Assembly: GCA_029866025.1 (NCBI GenBank)
Contig: JARXAD010000013.1
Location: forward strand, 310,001 to 374,000
Reading direction: 5' to 3'
DNA length: 64,000 bases
Source of the DNA: Vampirovibrionales bacterium
Lineage (GTDB): Bacteria; Cyanobacteriota; Vampirovibrionia; Vampirovibrionales; Vampirovibrionaceae
In this document: one piece after another, positions 17,748-26,028 of the stretch
How positions within the stretch are numbered: position 1 is the first letter of the stretch
Layout: each line of letters starts with the position of its first letter
Program-made: the position numbers and the translations under genes
The notes under the pieces: generated by a model
What the model was told of the DNA's origin: nothing
What the model saw: only the letters and a program-made list of their open reading frames with translations
The model's database searches: none

Positions 17748-18947
17748 ATGACCGATTCCTCTGCACCACTGAACGCCGAAGCCCTGATACACAGCTTGTG
17801 CCAGGAGTATGAGCAGCGCTTTTTAAACGAAGGCATCCCAGAATCGGATATTCCGGTGATGATTAACTTTTTGGCGCGCATGGCGCAGGTCTCGGTGCAG
17901 CTTACCCAAAATGAAGCCCCGATTTCGGTTCCGGGTAGCGGGCAAATGGTTAGTTTTGATGGCCCCTTGGCCGAAACCACCATTCGCCTGTTTTCGGAAG
18001 GGCTGGGCTTTGCCCTTATCAAAACCCACCAGCAAGACATTCCTGATGAGGTTCGGGGGGATTTGCTGCAAAACGTGGCCCAGTATGTGTACGAGACCTC
18101 CAAGCAGGTGGCCCTCTCCACTTTTGGGCAAGAAGACACCCCTGAGTTTCAGATTCCTCTGGAACAACAAGCGCAGATGGTGTACCAAACCGCGGAAAGT
18201 GCCTTGGCCTTTTTTGTGGCCGAGCATGAAAAGCAGAATGGGCCTTTAAACCCCAATGGTGCCACGCATCAAGAAGCCGATCCCTTTTTAACCAATGCCA
18301 TGGCAGCTCCGCATGGCGTTCCAGACATGGACGATGTGCCGTTGGCGCCACCCGAACAGGCGGCATCACCCACAATCCTACCAGCGGCCGAAGACCCACA
18401 ATCCACACCCTTTCCTCAGCCCTTGTCAGCCTCAGCCCTGGCCAGTCATACACGTTTGGCGGCGGTTGCCTTATTGCTGAACGTCTTACCCCCTGCGAAA
18501 GGCCAGGCCATTTGGCAGCGCTTTTCCCCAGAACAGCAACAGTGGATTCATCACTACCAAAACCCTGCGGCCATTGAACAAGCCTTGGATATGGCTGCGG
18601 TCCAAACTCAACTCACCCAGCTTCGGCAGCAGCTGCAAGGGTCTACTCACAGCTCTCAATCCTTGCCAGTAAAAGCTGCTCCTGCCAGTGAACCACCGCC
18701 CACGTTTCAGCCACAGTGGCATTCCCAACTTCAGCAGTGGTCTCAACACGTGTCTCTTCAGCGGGTTAAACCCTTTGTTCAACAAGAGCGTGCTGCCATT
18801 CAAGAATGTATTGATGTGTTGTTTGCCGAGTCACCCCACGATATTAACTTGTTGTTTCAACCCACCAGTCGACCCAGCCATCGTCCCTTGCCGCAAGCCA
18901 TTCAACAAGTGCTGGCTCAGCATTTGCAGCGTCAGGTAGGGGCTTAA
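17748..18947 (+). CDS. Unknown flagellar-operon protein in the fliG position
   Basis: This 399-residue soluble protein lies between fliF and fliH, exactly where fliG normally sits. It does not look like a normal FliG: the EHPQ motif and the charged torque helix are not visible. Residues about 228-265 (TRLAAVALLLNVLPPAKGQA, then IWQRFSPEQQQWI) resemble the FliG/MgtE-type helical repeat KxAxLLxxLGxxxAxxVLxxL. The N-terminal 165 residues are all helical, and a Pro-rich linker joins them to the repeat. It could be a highly diverged FliG-like switch component or a lineage-specific C-ring adaptor. This is inference from position and one short similarity. Confidence 0.55.
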   Translation: MTDSSAPLNAEALIHSLCQEYEQRFLNEGIPESDIPVMINFLARMAQVSVQLTQNEAPISVPGSGQMVSFDGPLAETTIRLFSEGLGFALIKTHQQDIPDEVRGDLLQNVAQYVYETSKQVALSTFGQEDTPEFQIPLEQQAQMVYQTAESALAFFVAEHEKQNGPLNPNGATHQEADPFLTNAMAAPHGVPDMDDVPLAPPEQAASPTILPAAEDPQSTPFPQPLSASALASHTRLAAVALLLNVLPPAKGQAIWQRFSPEQQQWIHHYQNPAAIEQALDMAAVQTQLTQLRQQLQGSTHSSQSLPVKAAPASEPPPTFQPQWHSQLQQWSQHVSLQRVKPFVQQERAAIQECIDVLFAESPHDINLLFQPTSRPSHRPLPQAIQQVLAQHLQRQVGA

Positions 18948-18950
18948 GGT

Positions 18951-19895
18951 ATGGGATTGATTAAACACCATCAGGTGCCCCAAGCACCCACGCCCGCGTC
19001 TCATGATGATCCCCCCCCCTCGTCAACGGTTTTGGCGCCTCCTCCCAAGCCTGCGCCTGCTATCCCCTGGAGTAAATCCACGTTGGAACAGGGCTTGGCC
19101 CCAGAACGCCGAGAACCTACCGATGAGCGTCGGCGTGGATTCCGTCGTACGGAAGACCAAGCACTGATTGCCACTGCCCACGATGAAGCCCAACGAATTA
19201 AAGAGCAGGCCTACAATGATGGCCTCTCCAAAGGCTTGGGTTCTGTAGCCGGAGAAGTGGCCCGCCTAAAAGAGCAGTTTGACCAGCTCATGCTCTCGCG
19301 CCACGAGGCGCTGAGCACCTTAACCGATGACCTAGCCCCCTTGGCTGTAGAAATTGCCGAACGCCTCATCAAAGCAGAGCTGACCCACAAGGGCGATTTG
19401 GTACTCACCATTGTGAAAGACACCTTACTCAAGCTGGATCGTAAAACCAAAACGGTGCTCATTAAGGTGAACCCCCACGATTTGGCCATGGTCAAACGTA
19501 ACTTGGCAGAGCATCCGCCCCACCACTTGCAAGCCGAACTGATTGTGATTGACGATACCCACGTGGGCATTGGGGGCTGCGTGGTAGAAACCGATAGCGG
19601 CATGATTGATGCCAGCTTTGAAACGCGCATTGAAATTTTAAAAGAGCTGTTTGGCTCCTATAAGCCCCCAACAGCCAAACCCAACCCCACCTACGAAGCG
19701 TATTTGGCCCGCCAGGAATCGTTGCACGCCCCTAAGCCCAATGAAGGCGACGCGGAACAACCGGCTGACGAAGGCGACAGTAACCAAGTCAGTAGCGACG
19801 ATACCGATCCTTTTGAGCCTGTTAGCTTAAACGATTTGGCCACCTTTCAACAATCCGCCCCATGGGCAGAGGATGACACGGAAACCCATGAGTAG
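18951..19895 (+). CDS. fliH: Flagellar assembly protein FliH
   Basis: The 314-residue protein has a disordered Pro-rich N-terminus, then a long helix with heptads (IATAHDEAQRIKEQAYNDGL, GSVAGEVARLKEQFDQLMLS). The FliH/SctL C-terminal domain follows: LAPLAVEIAERLIKAEL, KTKTVLIKVNPHDLAMVKRN, and VGIGGCVVETDSGMIDASFE. FliH binds the export ATPase FliI and the C-ring. An acidic tail of about 70 residues follows the domain. It starts 3 nt after the preceding gene. No fliI follows, so the ATPase gene must lie elsewhere. Confidence 0.87.
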   Translation: MGLIKHHQVPQAPTPASHDDPPPSSTVLAPPPKPAPAIPWSKSTLEQGLAPERREPTDERRRGFRRTEDQALIATAHDEAQRIKEQAYNDGLSKGLGSVAGEVARLKEQFDQLMLSRHEALSTLTDDLAPLAVEIAERLIKAELTHKGDLVLTIVKDTLLKLDRKTKTVLIKVNPHDLAMVKRNLAEHPPHHLQAELIVIDDTHVGIGGCVVETDSGMIDASFETRIEILKELFGSYKPPTAKPNPTYEAYLARQESLHAPKPNEGDAEQPADEGDSNQVSSDDTDPFEPVSLNDLATFQQSAPWAEDDTETHE

Positions 19896-20045
19896 CGCCA
19901 TGGGTGAAAGACAAAATGGCCCAGCCTAAAAGGCGGATTTTTGGCTTGTGTGCTTGTGGGACACTATTGGGGGTATAAGCAGCTCGGTTGCTAAAACTAA
20001 AACAGGGGTAACGCTGCAACGTTGTGTGGTATTTAAGGTTCTCAT

Positions 20046-20483
20046 ATGTCTCATTCTCTTCCCCTTACGTTGGATTTAACAACGCCTGCGGTTCTCCTCA
20101 GTGCTGTTTCGTTGTTGTTTTTGGCCTACACCAACCGGTTTTTAGCTGCCACCAGCCGCACACGGCAGCTTTACAGTGACTACATGGCCAGCCCTCATCC
20201 CAAGTTGCACCAGCAAATTGAACATCAACGCCATCGCCTTACCTTAATTAGAGACATGCAAACCCTGGGGGCGGCCTGCCTGTTTACGGTGGTGCTCAGT
20301 ATGCTGTTTATTTACAACGGTTGGCAGGCGGCTGCCCATTGGGGCTTTGGCATTGCCATGTTTTTAATGTTGGTATCCTTGGTGGTTAGTACCATCGAAA
20401 TTTACCAGTCCACCCGCGCCTTGGATATTCACCTCAGCGATCTGCCCTCTCCTCACAATCACCCCGATGAGGAGGAGGATTAA
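20046..20483 (+). CDS. DUF2721-family membrane protein
   Basis: This 145-residue protein matches the DUF2721 family: LDLTTPAVLLSAVSLLFLAYTNRF followed by RTRQLYSDY, then two further membrane segments (TLGAACLFTVVLSMLFIYNG and WGFGIAMFLMLVSLVVSTIE) and IYQSTRALDIHL. That makes three transmembrane helices, with a basic helix (HQQIEHQRHRLTLI) between the first and second. The C-terminus is His/Asp/Glu-rich. The function of the family is unknown. It is a single gene between fliH and the leftward flhA unit. Confidence 0.82.
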   Translation: MSHSLPLTLDLTTPAVLLSAVSLLFLAYTNRFLAATSRTRQLYSDYMASPHPKLHQQIEHQRHRLTLIRDMQTLGAACLFTVVLSMLFIYNGWQAAAHWGFGIAMFLMLVSLVVSTIEIYQSTRALDIHLSDLPSPHNHPDEEED

Positions 20484-20501
20484 GCCCCATCAGTGGCCTT
20501 C

Positions 20502-20957
20502 TTAATCAATTGAGGATAAATAGCTTGCCGAAGGTGAATCGCTCATGTCATCAAACAAAGAGTCCATGTCATCCAAAAAGCTTTCTTCGCCCGTCAACAC
20601 CGGTTTGGCGGCCTCGGCTTCGTCGTCTTCTTGCTTTTTCTTTTTGGCAGCCAGCTTGTGTTCTGGAATAGACCCCCGCGGGTTGTCTAAAATATCGCCA
20701 ATCACGTAGCCCACAAAGGCCCCAATAATAGCCGTAGGTAGCCCCAGGTAAAGAATTTTAAGAGGTTTATAAATAGAAATATCGGCCAATCGATCCACAG
20801 AATTCATTTGGTAATACACGGAAAAAGCATCCGACGTATTGAGGCCTACAATCAGAGTGGTGAGCCCCACCATTACCAAAGCGCCACTGCCGCAGGTAAG
20901 GGCAAACTGTTTGGACAGTTTCATGGCCTTTTTTTTGGGTTTGATGGCACTAGGCAT
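20502..20957 (-). CDS. Hypothetical membrane protein downstream of flhA
   Basis: I do not recognise this 151-residue protein. It has a Lys-rich N-terminus, two membrane segments (about 20-42, GSGALVMVGLTTLIVGLNT, and about 72-92, YLGLPTAIIGAFVGYVIGDI) and an acidic, Lys-rich cytoplasmic tail with DDMDSLFDDMSDSP. It starts 48 nt after the flhA stop on the same strand, so it is probably co-transcribed with flhA. A role in flagellar export is possible but rests only on position. Confidence 0.65.
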   Translation of the reverse strand: MPSAIKPKKKAMKLSKQFALTCGSGALVMVGLTTLIVGLNTSDAFSVYYQMNSVDRLADISIYKPLKILYLGLPTAIIGAFVGYVIGDILDNPRGSIPEHKLAAKKKKQEDDEAEAAKPVLTGEESFLDDMDSLFDDMSDSPSASYLSSID

Positions 20958-21005
20958 AATAGAGTCAGATCACATGTGGGGGCAGTAACAAAACAGCTCG
21001 CGTTG

Positions 21006-23213
21006 CTAACGGCTCATGGCGGCTTGAGGAGACATTCCGGGCTGGGGTGGCATGGTCATACCGGGGCCTGTATTGGCTTCTATACGAATGGTGGCTAACG
21101 ATTGAACCCGAACCGAGGGACCAATTTCGTTGTAACTTAGCACCGCAATTTGGGGCAAGGCGCGTTCCAACACTCGGCGAATGCCCAAACGCAACTGGGC
21201 ACTACATAGCACTACGGGCTGAAATCCACTTTGCTGAATAATGGTTTGTACTTGTTTGCTAATGGATTGGATGAGTTGCTGGGTTAGCGACGGGCTTACC
21301 ACAATGCTACCGTCATCCATTAGGCCATGGGCCAGTTTTTCTTCCAAATCGGGGGCTAGGGTAATGGCAGGCAGTTGGCCCGTTTCGGGGTTGAGGTGTT
21401 GCTTGCAAATGGAGCGCGACAAGGCTACTCGACATTGTTCCGTCAGGTAGGTTAAATCTTTCTTCACTCGGGTGTGGTAGCTAAGGGCTTCTAAAATGGT
21501 GGCTAAATCCCGAATGGAGACTTGCTCCATCAATAAATTTTGCAACACGCGGTGTAGTTCGGCTACCGACAATTCATCGGGGATGAGGCCTGTCACCAAG
21601 GGCTCGTGGGTTTCCTTTAAATGATCCAGTAAGGCTTGCACATCGGCGTGGCCCAAAATATCGTACGAATGGCGCTTCATCAGTTCCGTAATATGAGTAG
21701 ACGCCACAGCCGATGCACTGACGACCGTATAGCCATTGGTTTCGGCAAACTCTTTGTATTCATTCAATACCCACAACGCATCCAGGCCAAAGGCGGGTTC
21801 TTTGGTTTCAATGGCGTTGGGAATGGGCTCTGCCAGTTCGGGGTCCGTCACCATGGCCAGCCACATATCCGGCTGCAAGGTGCCTTTATCCAGAGTGACG
21901 CCACGTAAGTTTAAATGATATTCATTGGGTTGCAGTTGCAGGTTGTCCCGTACCCGAATGGACGGCAACACAAAGCCCAGTTCACTAGCCACTTGCCGAC
22001 GAATTTGTGCAATCCGTTCCAGTAAATCGCCGCCGTTTTCTGCCTCAATCAGTGGCACCAAACGGTAGCCAATTTCCAGCTCCAAGGGTTCTACGGTGAG
22101 TAATTCCAGCACGTTGTCTTTTTTCTTAGCTTCTTTTTGTTTGGCTTCCAGAACCAATTGGTCCCCGTCGGCCACTTGTTTGGCCTCGGCGGCTTTTTTG
22201 GCGTTGTATTGCAAATAGCTACCACCGCCCATCAGCCCTGCCAACAATAAAAAGGGCATGGTGGGCATCCCCGGAATCAACGCCATGGTGCCCATAAGTG
22301 CCCCCACAATGCCTAAAATTTTGGCATTTTTAAACATTTGACCGCCAATATCGGCTCCCAACGATGAATCATCATCAGCCGTCACACGCGTCACCAAAAT
22401 AGCGGTGGCGGTAGAAATAATCAACGCTGGAATTTGCGATACTAAGCCTTCACCCACCGTTAAAATGGTAAAGGTGCTGGCAGCTTCCGCAATGGGCATC
22501 TTCATTTGAAGGACCCCAATGACCAAACCCCCAATAATGTTGACGGCGGTAATAATTACGGCTGCAACGGCATCTCCTTTGACGAATTTGCTGGCACCAT
22601 CCATGGTTCCGTAAAAATCCGCCTCTCGCTGAATATTTTTACGGCGGGCTCGGGCTTGTTCTTCGTTAATTTGGCCAGCATTTAAATCGGCATCAATGCT
22701 TAGTTGTTTACCAGGCATGGCATCCAAGGTAAAACGGGCCGCAACTTCCGACACACGCCCGGCACCATTGGTAATAACAATAAAGTTAATAACAATAAGG
22801 ATGATAAAAATAAGCAACCCCACCACAAAATTGCCGCCAATTACAAAGTGGCCAAAGCTTTCAATAACCGTTCCTGCGCTCCCACTGGACAGAATCAATC
22901 GAGTAGAGCTGACGTTGAGGCCCAACCGAAACAGGGTAGCAAACAGCAACACGGTGGGAAAAGTGGAGTACTGAAGAGGTTCCGTGGTGTAGAGGGTGAC
23001 CAGCATGGTGGTAATGGAGAGTGCAATATTGATGGTGAGCAGCACGTCTAACACGGCTGCAGGCAAAGGAATGAGCAACATACCCACCACCATCACCACA
23101 GCCAACGACATTAAAATATCGTTGTGGCGCAGCAGTTGCTTCCAACTCAGCATGGGAATGGCTGGGCTGGCAGTGGCGGTAGCGCTAGTGCTTGGGTTGG
23201 ATTCAGAGGCCAT
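21006..23213 (-). CDS. flhA: Flagellar export gate protein FlhA
   Basis: This 735-residue protein has about eight hydrophobic segments in its first 350 residues. It carries the FHIPEP signature, EVAARFTLDAMPGKQLSIDA followed by DLNAGQINEEQARARR. The cytoplasmic domain (from about 360) has YRLVPLIE, PSIRVRDNLQLQPNEY and GHADVQALLDHLKE. FlhA forms the nonameric export gate that takes up substrate-chaperone complexes from FliH/FliI. The C-terminus has a 35-residue Met/Pro tail (GPGMTMPPQPGM). The gene is leftward, opposite to the fliF-fliH group, and is followed by a small membrane-protein gene. Confidence 0.95.
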   Translation of the reverse strand: MASESNPSTSATATASPAIPMLSWKQLLRHNDILMSLAVVMVVGMLLIPLPAAVLDVLLTINIALSITTMLVTLYTTEPLQYSTFPTVLLFATLFRLGLNVSSTRLILSSGSAGTVIESFGHFVIGGNFVVGLLIFIILIVINFIVITNGAGRVSEVAARFTLDAMPGKQLSIDADLNAGQINEEQARARRKNIQREADFYGTMDGASKFVKGDAVAAVIITAVNIIGGLVIGVLQMKMPIAEAASTFTILTVGEGLVSQIPALIISTATAILVTRVTADDDSSLGADIGGQMFKNAKILGIVGALMGTMALIPGMPTMPFLLLAGLMGGGSYLQYNAKKAAEAKQVADGDQLVLEAKQKEAKKKDNVLELLTVEPLELEIGYRLVPLIEAENGGDLLERIAQIRRQVASELGFVLPSIRVRDNLQLQPNEYHLNLRGVTLDKGTLQPDMWLAMVTDPELAEPIPNAIETKEPAFGLDALWVLNEYKEFAETNGYTVVSASAVASTHITELMKRHSYDILGHADVQALLDHLKETHEPLVTGLIPDELSVAELHRVLQNLLMEQVSIRDLATILEALSYHTRVKKDLTYLTEQCRVALSRSICKQHLNPETGQLPAITLAPDLEEKLAHGLMDDGSIVVSPSLTQQLIQSISKQVQTIIQQSGFQPVVLCSAQLRLGIRRVLERALPQIAVLSYNEIGPSVRVQSLATIRIEANTGPGMTMPPQPGMSPQAAMSR

Positions 23214-23484
23214 GCAACAATCAATAATCCATTGAACAGACGTTTAGCCTGTAAAAAACCAGCATCACAGTTCGAGGCACATGAATAAACAATACCCCGA
23301 CACTCTGTAGCATACGGTGTCGCGCTGTGGCTTCCCTCAACCATATGAACGAGATGGGCCCAGATGAGCCTTTATATTTTTAACGAATGGCCGTAAAGCC
23401 AACTTTTGTGAAAAACACCATCACAAAGTGATTGGTGAACTGTGACACTTTTTGAACTGTCACAATAACAATGCCGAAATACCT

Positions 23485-25044
23485 CTAAACGGCCTGACGG
23501 GAAAACTGGGTGAATCGGCTGGTTTGCCTTGCTGATTGATCCCACTTAAGGCGGCGCCAGGACTGAGCTGTTTCATTGACGTTCACACGAGGTGGCATTG
23601 GCGCATCATCTTTTTCGCCGTTACGGTAGCCAATGCCCGCGCGAATACCGGATAAGGTATACAGCAGGGCCAAAAAGGGTTCTACAATCCCAAAACCAGA
23701 CACCACCGCTGCGGAGGCAAAATCGTCTACGTGCATACCTGCGTCCAAGGGCTCAAATTTACGGTGGCGGTAGAGGTCTTTAAATAAACCGGAGACACCT
23801 CCGTTGGACCATCGCTCTTTGAGGGTTTTACCTACCTGAGCAGGGCCGCCATAGATGAGGGGATGAATAAAGTTTTCGCTGAGAAAGTTGGCAATGGCGC
23901 TGCCGCCTGCAATGCCCACAATGGCAATACCAGACACCAGGGGCAACATTTGCGACAACATTTTATTTTGCCTCTGTAGCCATGCGCTTTGTTCGGCCAC
24001 CCATAAAAAGGCTGCCCCACCCACATTACACAAGGTAATGTTGGCCCCCCACTGAAAGACGCCTTCATTTACTTTGTCTTTGAGCTTGCTCACCCAGTTG
24101 TCTTTGGTAATCAAGTCGCCCAACAGTCCACCGGCAATGCCTCCCAAAATGGGAACACCACCCATTTTGGCCAAATCCACCAGTTCTTCTCGCATGTGCT
24201 CACTGGTGGCGTTACCAGGACCTTGGGTAATGACGTTCATCCAGTCAACCACGCGTTCTTTGGCTTGTTTAAGGGTACTAGCACCCTTGCCTGCCCACTC
24301 CCCAAGGTGGTTGCGAATGGTTTGCAAGGCACCTAACGATGGGGCCGTGTGGGTTAGTTTTTCCAGCACTTCGGGGGCAATGGGTTTGGCACCATTGGCC
24401 AGTAACAAATGCTGTAAGGTATCGTTTTTAAAGGCTTGAAAGGCCTTGGCGGTTAATCCGCCTGGATGGTTAGCGCTGGCCTGTAGTGCTTTATTAATCG
24501 TTGCGCCAAAACCTTCTTTTAAATTAATGCCCACTTTTTCCAGAAGGGCTTGAATGGCTTTGGGATCGTCGACAGCTTCCAGCAGGTGTTCCAACTCGTG
24601 ATTGCCCATGGTTTTGTCCGATAAGCCAAGGGTTTCTTGCACCAGTGTTTTTAGGTGGGCCGGCCATTCAGAGGCTTTTTTCTCTAAAATATCATGCAGC
24701 TGGTGCCAGCCTTTACTTGCTGCGGCGGCTTCGGCAGGTAACAGGGCACCTAAATGCTCCATGGTGTAAGCGGCCAACGCTCCTGCATGGTTTGCATGGG
24801 GCGCTAAATACCGATTGGCTCCCCACATAGCAGCGAGTACGGTTCCCAATGCCGCCAGCCCATTCTGAAGGAGCGTCTTTTGTTTTTCTCCCTTGGGGGC
24901 TTGAATAACGCTGTTGGCCACAAAAAGGCCACTGGCTAGCGCCAGTGATAGCGTTAACTGCCCGCGCAGCATGGATTTTAAGGGTGCGTGCTCTAAGGCT
25001 CGGCCCACATTGGCGGTAATCGAATACGTTGGGATGGTTGTCAT
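23485..25044 (-). CDS. Unknown multi-pass membrane protein, 519 residues
   Basis: I do not recognise this protein. It has hydrophobic segments at about 28-48, 60-78, 290-310, 333-352, 368-390 and 443-468. A long soluble helical middle region (about 85-285) contains KASEWPAHLKTLVQETLGLS and similar amphipathic helices. Many Gly/Ala-rich turns (GGVPILGGIAGGLLGDL) suggest tightly packed helices. The C-terminal 50 residues are polar and end in TSRFTQFSRQAV. Two tandem Fur-like boxes lie 20-57 nt upstream of the ATG, so expression may respond to metal or peroxide. It is a single gene, divergent from tpx. Confidence 0.7.
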   Translation of the reverse strand: MTTIPTYSITANVGRALEHAPLKSMLRGQLTLSLALASGLFVANSVIQAPKGEKQKTLLQNGLAALGTVLAAMWGANRYLAPHANHAGALAAYTMEHLGALLPAEAAAASKGWHQLHDILEKKASEWPAHLKTLVQETLGLSDKTMGNHELEHLLEAVDDPKAIQALLEKVGINLKEGFGATINKALQASANHPGGLTAKAFQAFKNDTLQHLLLANGAKPIAPEVLEKLTHTAPSLGALQTIRNHLGEWAGKGASTLKQAKERVVDWMNVITQGPGNATSEHMREELVDLAKMGGVPILGGIAGGLLGDLITKDNWVSKLKDKVNEGVFQWGANITLCNVGGAAFLWVAEQSAWLQRQNKMLSQMLPLVSGIAIVGIAGGSAIANFLSENFIHPLIYGGPAQVGKTLKERWSNGGVSGLFKDLYRHRKFEPLDAGMHVDDFASAAVVSGFGIVEPFLALLYTLSGIRAGIGYRNGEKDDAPMPPRVNVNETAQSWRRLKWDQSARQTSRFTQFSRQAV

Positions 25045-25063
25045 TAGTGGGTGGTGGTATTTA

Positions 25064-25101
25064 TGAGAATAATTCGCATCAATGGATGAGAACTATTCTC
25101 A
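25064..25101. promoter_or_regulatory. Two tandem Fur-family-like boxes
   Basis: TGAGAATAATTCGCA (25064-25078) and TGAGAACTATTCTCA (25087-25101) each match 11 of 14 fixed positions of the Fur 7-1-7 consensus TGATAATNATTATCA. They lie 23 bp apart. The second is a perfect 6-3-6 palindrome. They sit directly upstream of the leftward membrane-protein gene. Fur, Zur or PerR cannot be distinguished. Confidence 0.5.
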
Positions 25102-25260
25102 ATAAAAATTAAATGCCATGCAACCCATGGCATAGCCGCTTTGATGCCGTCGCTATGGCACCCTCATTAGCCTGGGGGAGATAGGGTGTGTTGGAAACTC
25201 CCACCGGCACCTTAATACTTTTGCTTTGTTGGGTTTAAACCCCTTACAAAGACAGGCGCG

Positions 25261-25318
25261 TTGACGGATCTTCATCCAAACGTCAAAGATTGACGGGGAA
25301 TTTATGCTTTACTGTTAT
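25261..25318 (+). promoter_or_regulatory. Probable tpx promoter with TTGACG half-site repeats
   Basis: TTGACG (25290-25295) lies 17 bp from TGTTAT (25313-25318), a plausible sigma-70 pair. Upstream, TTGACG (25261-25266) and CGTCAA (25281-25286) form an inverted repeat, giving three copies of the same hexamer. The copies could be an activator or repressor site. Confidence 0.4.
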
Positions 25319-25321
25319 TGA

Positions 25322-25346
25322 GAGCGCCTAGGAGGCGTTCTGTTTT
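25322..25346 (+). other. Hairpin with T-run at the predicted 5' end of tpx mRNA
   Basis: GAGCGCCT pairs with AGGCGTTC (one G-T) around AGG and is followed by TGTTTT. Its position near the predicted transcription start suggests a 5'-end stabilising hairpin or a leader terminator rather than a gene-end terminator. Confidence 0.4.
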
Positions 25347-25375
25347 CCGTCAGCATTCACTAGGAGATACCTCAC

Positions 25376-25930
25376 ATGACTACACCTACCTACACCACCA
25401 CCTTGCCTGAGCAAACTGGCGTGATTACCTTTAAAGGCAGCCCAATGACCTTGTTGGGATCCGACATTACCGTCGGTTCCAAGGCCCCAGAATTCACCGT
25501 GTTGGGCAACGATATGTCTCCCATCACCTTGTCTTCCAGCACTGGCAAAACCCGCCTTATCGTGTCCGTGCCTTCCATCGATACCCCTGTGTGCGACACC
25601 GAAGTACGTCGTTTTAACACCGAAGCCACCAGCTTGCCCAACACCGAAGTGTTGGTGATTAGCATGGATTTGCCCTTTGCCCAAAAACGCTGGTGCGGTA
25701 GCGAAGGCATTACCAACGTCACCACCGGTTCTGACTACCGTGATGCCAGCTTTGGTGGCACCTACGGTGTGTTGATTAAAGAACTTCGTTTGGATGCTCG
25801 CGCCATTTTCGTCATCGATCCGTCCGGTACCGTGGTGTACAAAGAGATCGTGAGCGAAGTGACGAGCGAGCCCAACTACGAAGCCGCCTTAACCGCCGCC
25901 AAACAAACCCAACTCGCTGGCGTTCGCTAG
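25376..25930 (+). CDS. tpx: Thiol peroxidase Tpx (atypical 2-Cys peroxiredoxin)
   Basis: The 184-residue protein has the Tpx signature SVPSIDTPVCDTEVRRFN with the peroxidatic Cys73. The resolving Cys107 in KRWCGSEGI is 34 residues later, the spacing of bacterial Tpx. It also has GVLIKELRLDARAIFVIDPS. It reduces H2O2 and alkyl hydroperoxides using thioredoxin in the cytoplasm. AGGAG lies about 10 nt before the ATG. It is a single gene with its own promoter region and terminator, divergent from a gene with Fur/PerR-like boxes, which would fit a peroxide- or metal-linked control region. Confidence 0.95.
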   Translation: MTTPTYTTTLPEQTGVITFKGSPMTLLGSDITVGSKAPEFTVLGNDMSPITLSSSTGKTRLIVSVPSIDTPVCDTEVRRFNTEATSLPNTEVLVISMDLPFAQKRWCGSEGITNVTTGSDYRDASFGGTYGVLIKELRLDARAIFVIDPSGTVVYKEIVSEVTSEPNYEAALTAAKQTQLAGVR

Positions 25931-25948
25931 GACCCCAACGGGGTCTTT
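25931..25948 (+). terminator. Terminator immediately after tpx
   Basis: GACCCC pairs with GGGGTC around AAC and is followed by TTT. It begins directly after the tpx stop codon. A second hairpin with T-rich flank follows at 25980-26013. Confidence 0.6.
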
Positions 25949-25979
25949 AGATAAGTTCTACTAACCTCGTTTCATTCAG

Positions 25980-26013
25980 GCCCTGAGATGATTTTCATCT
26001 TGGGGCTTGTTTG
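25980..26013 (+). terminator. Second terminator-like hairpin between tpx and a convergent gene
   Basis: GCCCTGAGATGA and CATCTTGGGGC form a stem with G-T pairs around a TTTT loop, followed by TTGTTTGTTT on the + strand. Confidence 0.5.
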
Positions 26014-26028
26014 TTTAGGCGTGTTTTA

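Larger units (their letters stand above)
25045..25375. other. Intergenic region between the unknown membrane gene and tpx
   Basis: This 331-nt divergent control region holds the two Fur-like boxes at 25064-25101, a perfect 8-bp hairpin at 25113-25133 (ATGCCATG/CATGGCAT), the TTGACG repeats and promoter at 25261-25318, and a hairpin with a T-run at 25322-25346. There is no coding sequence. Confidence 0.6.
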
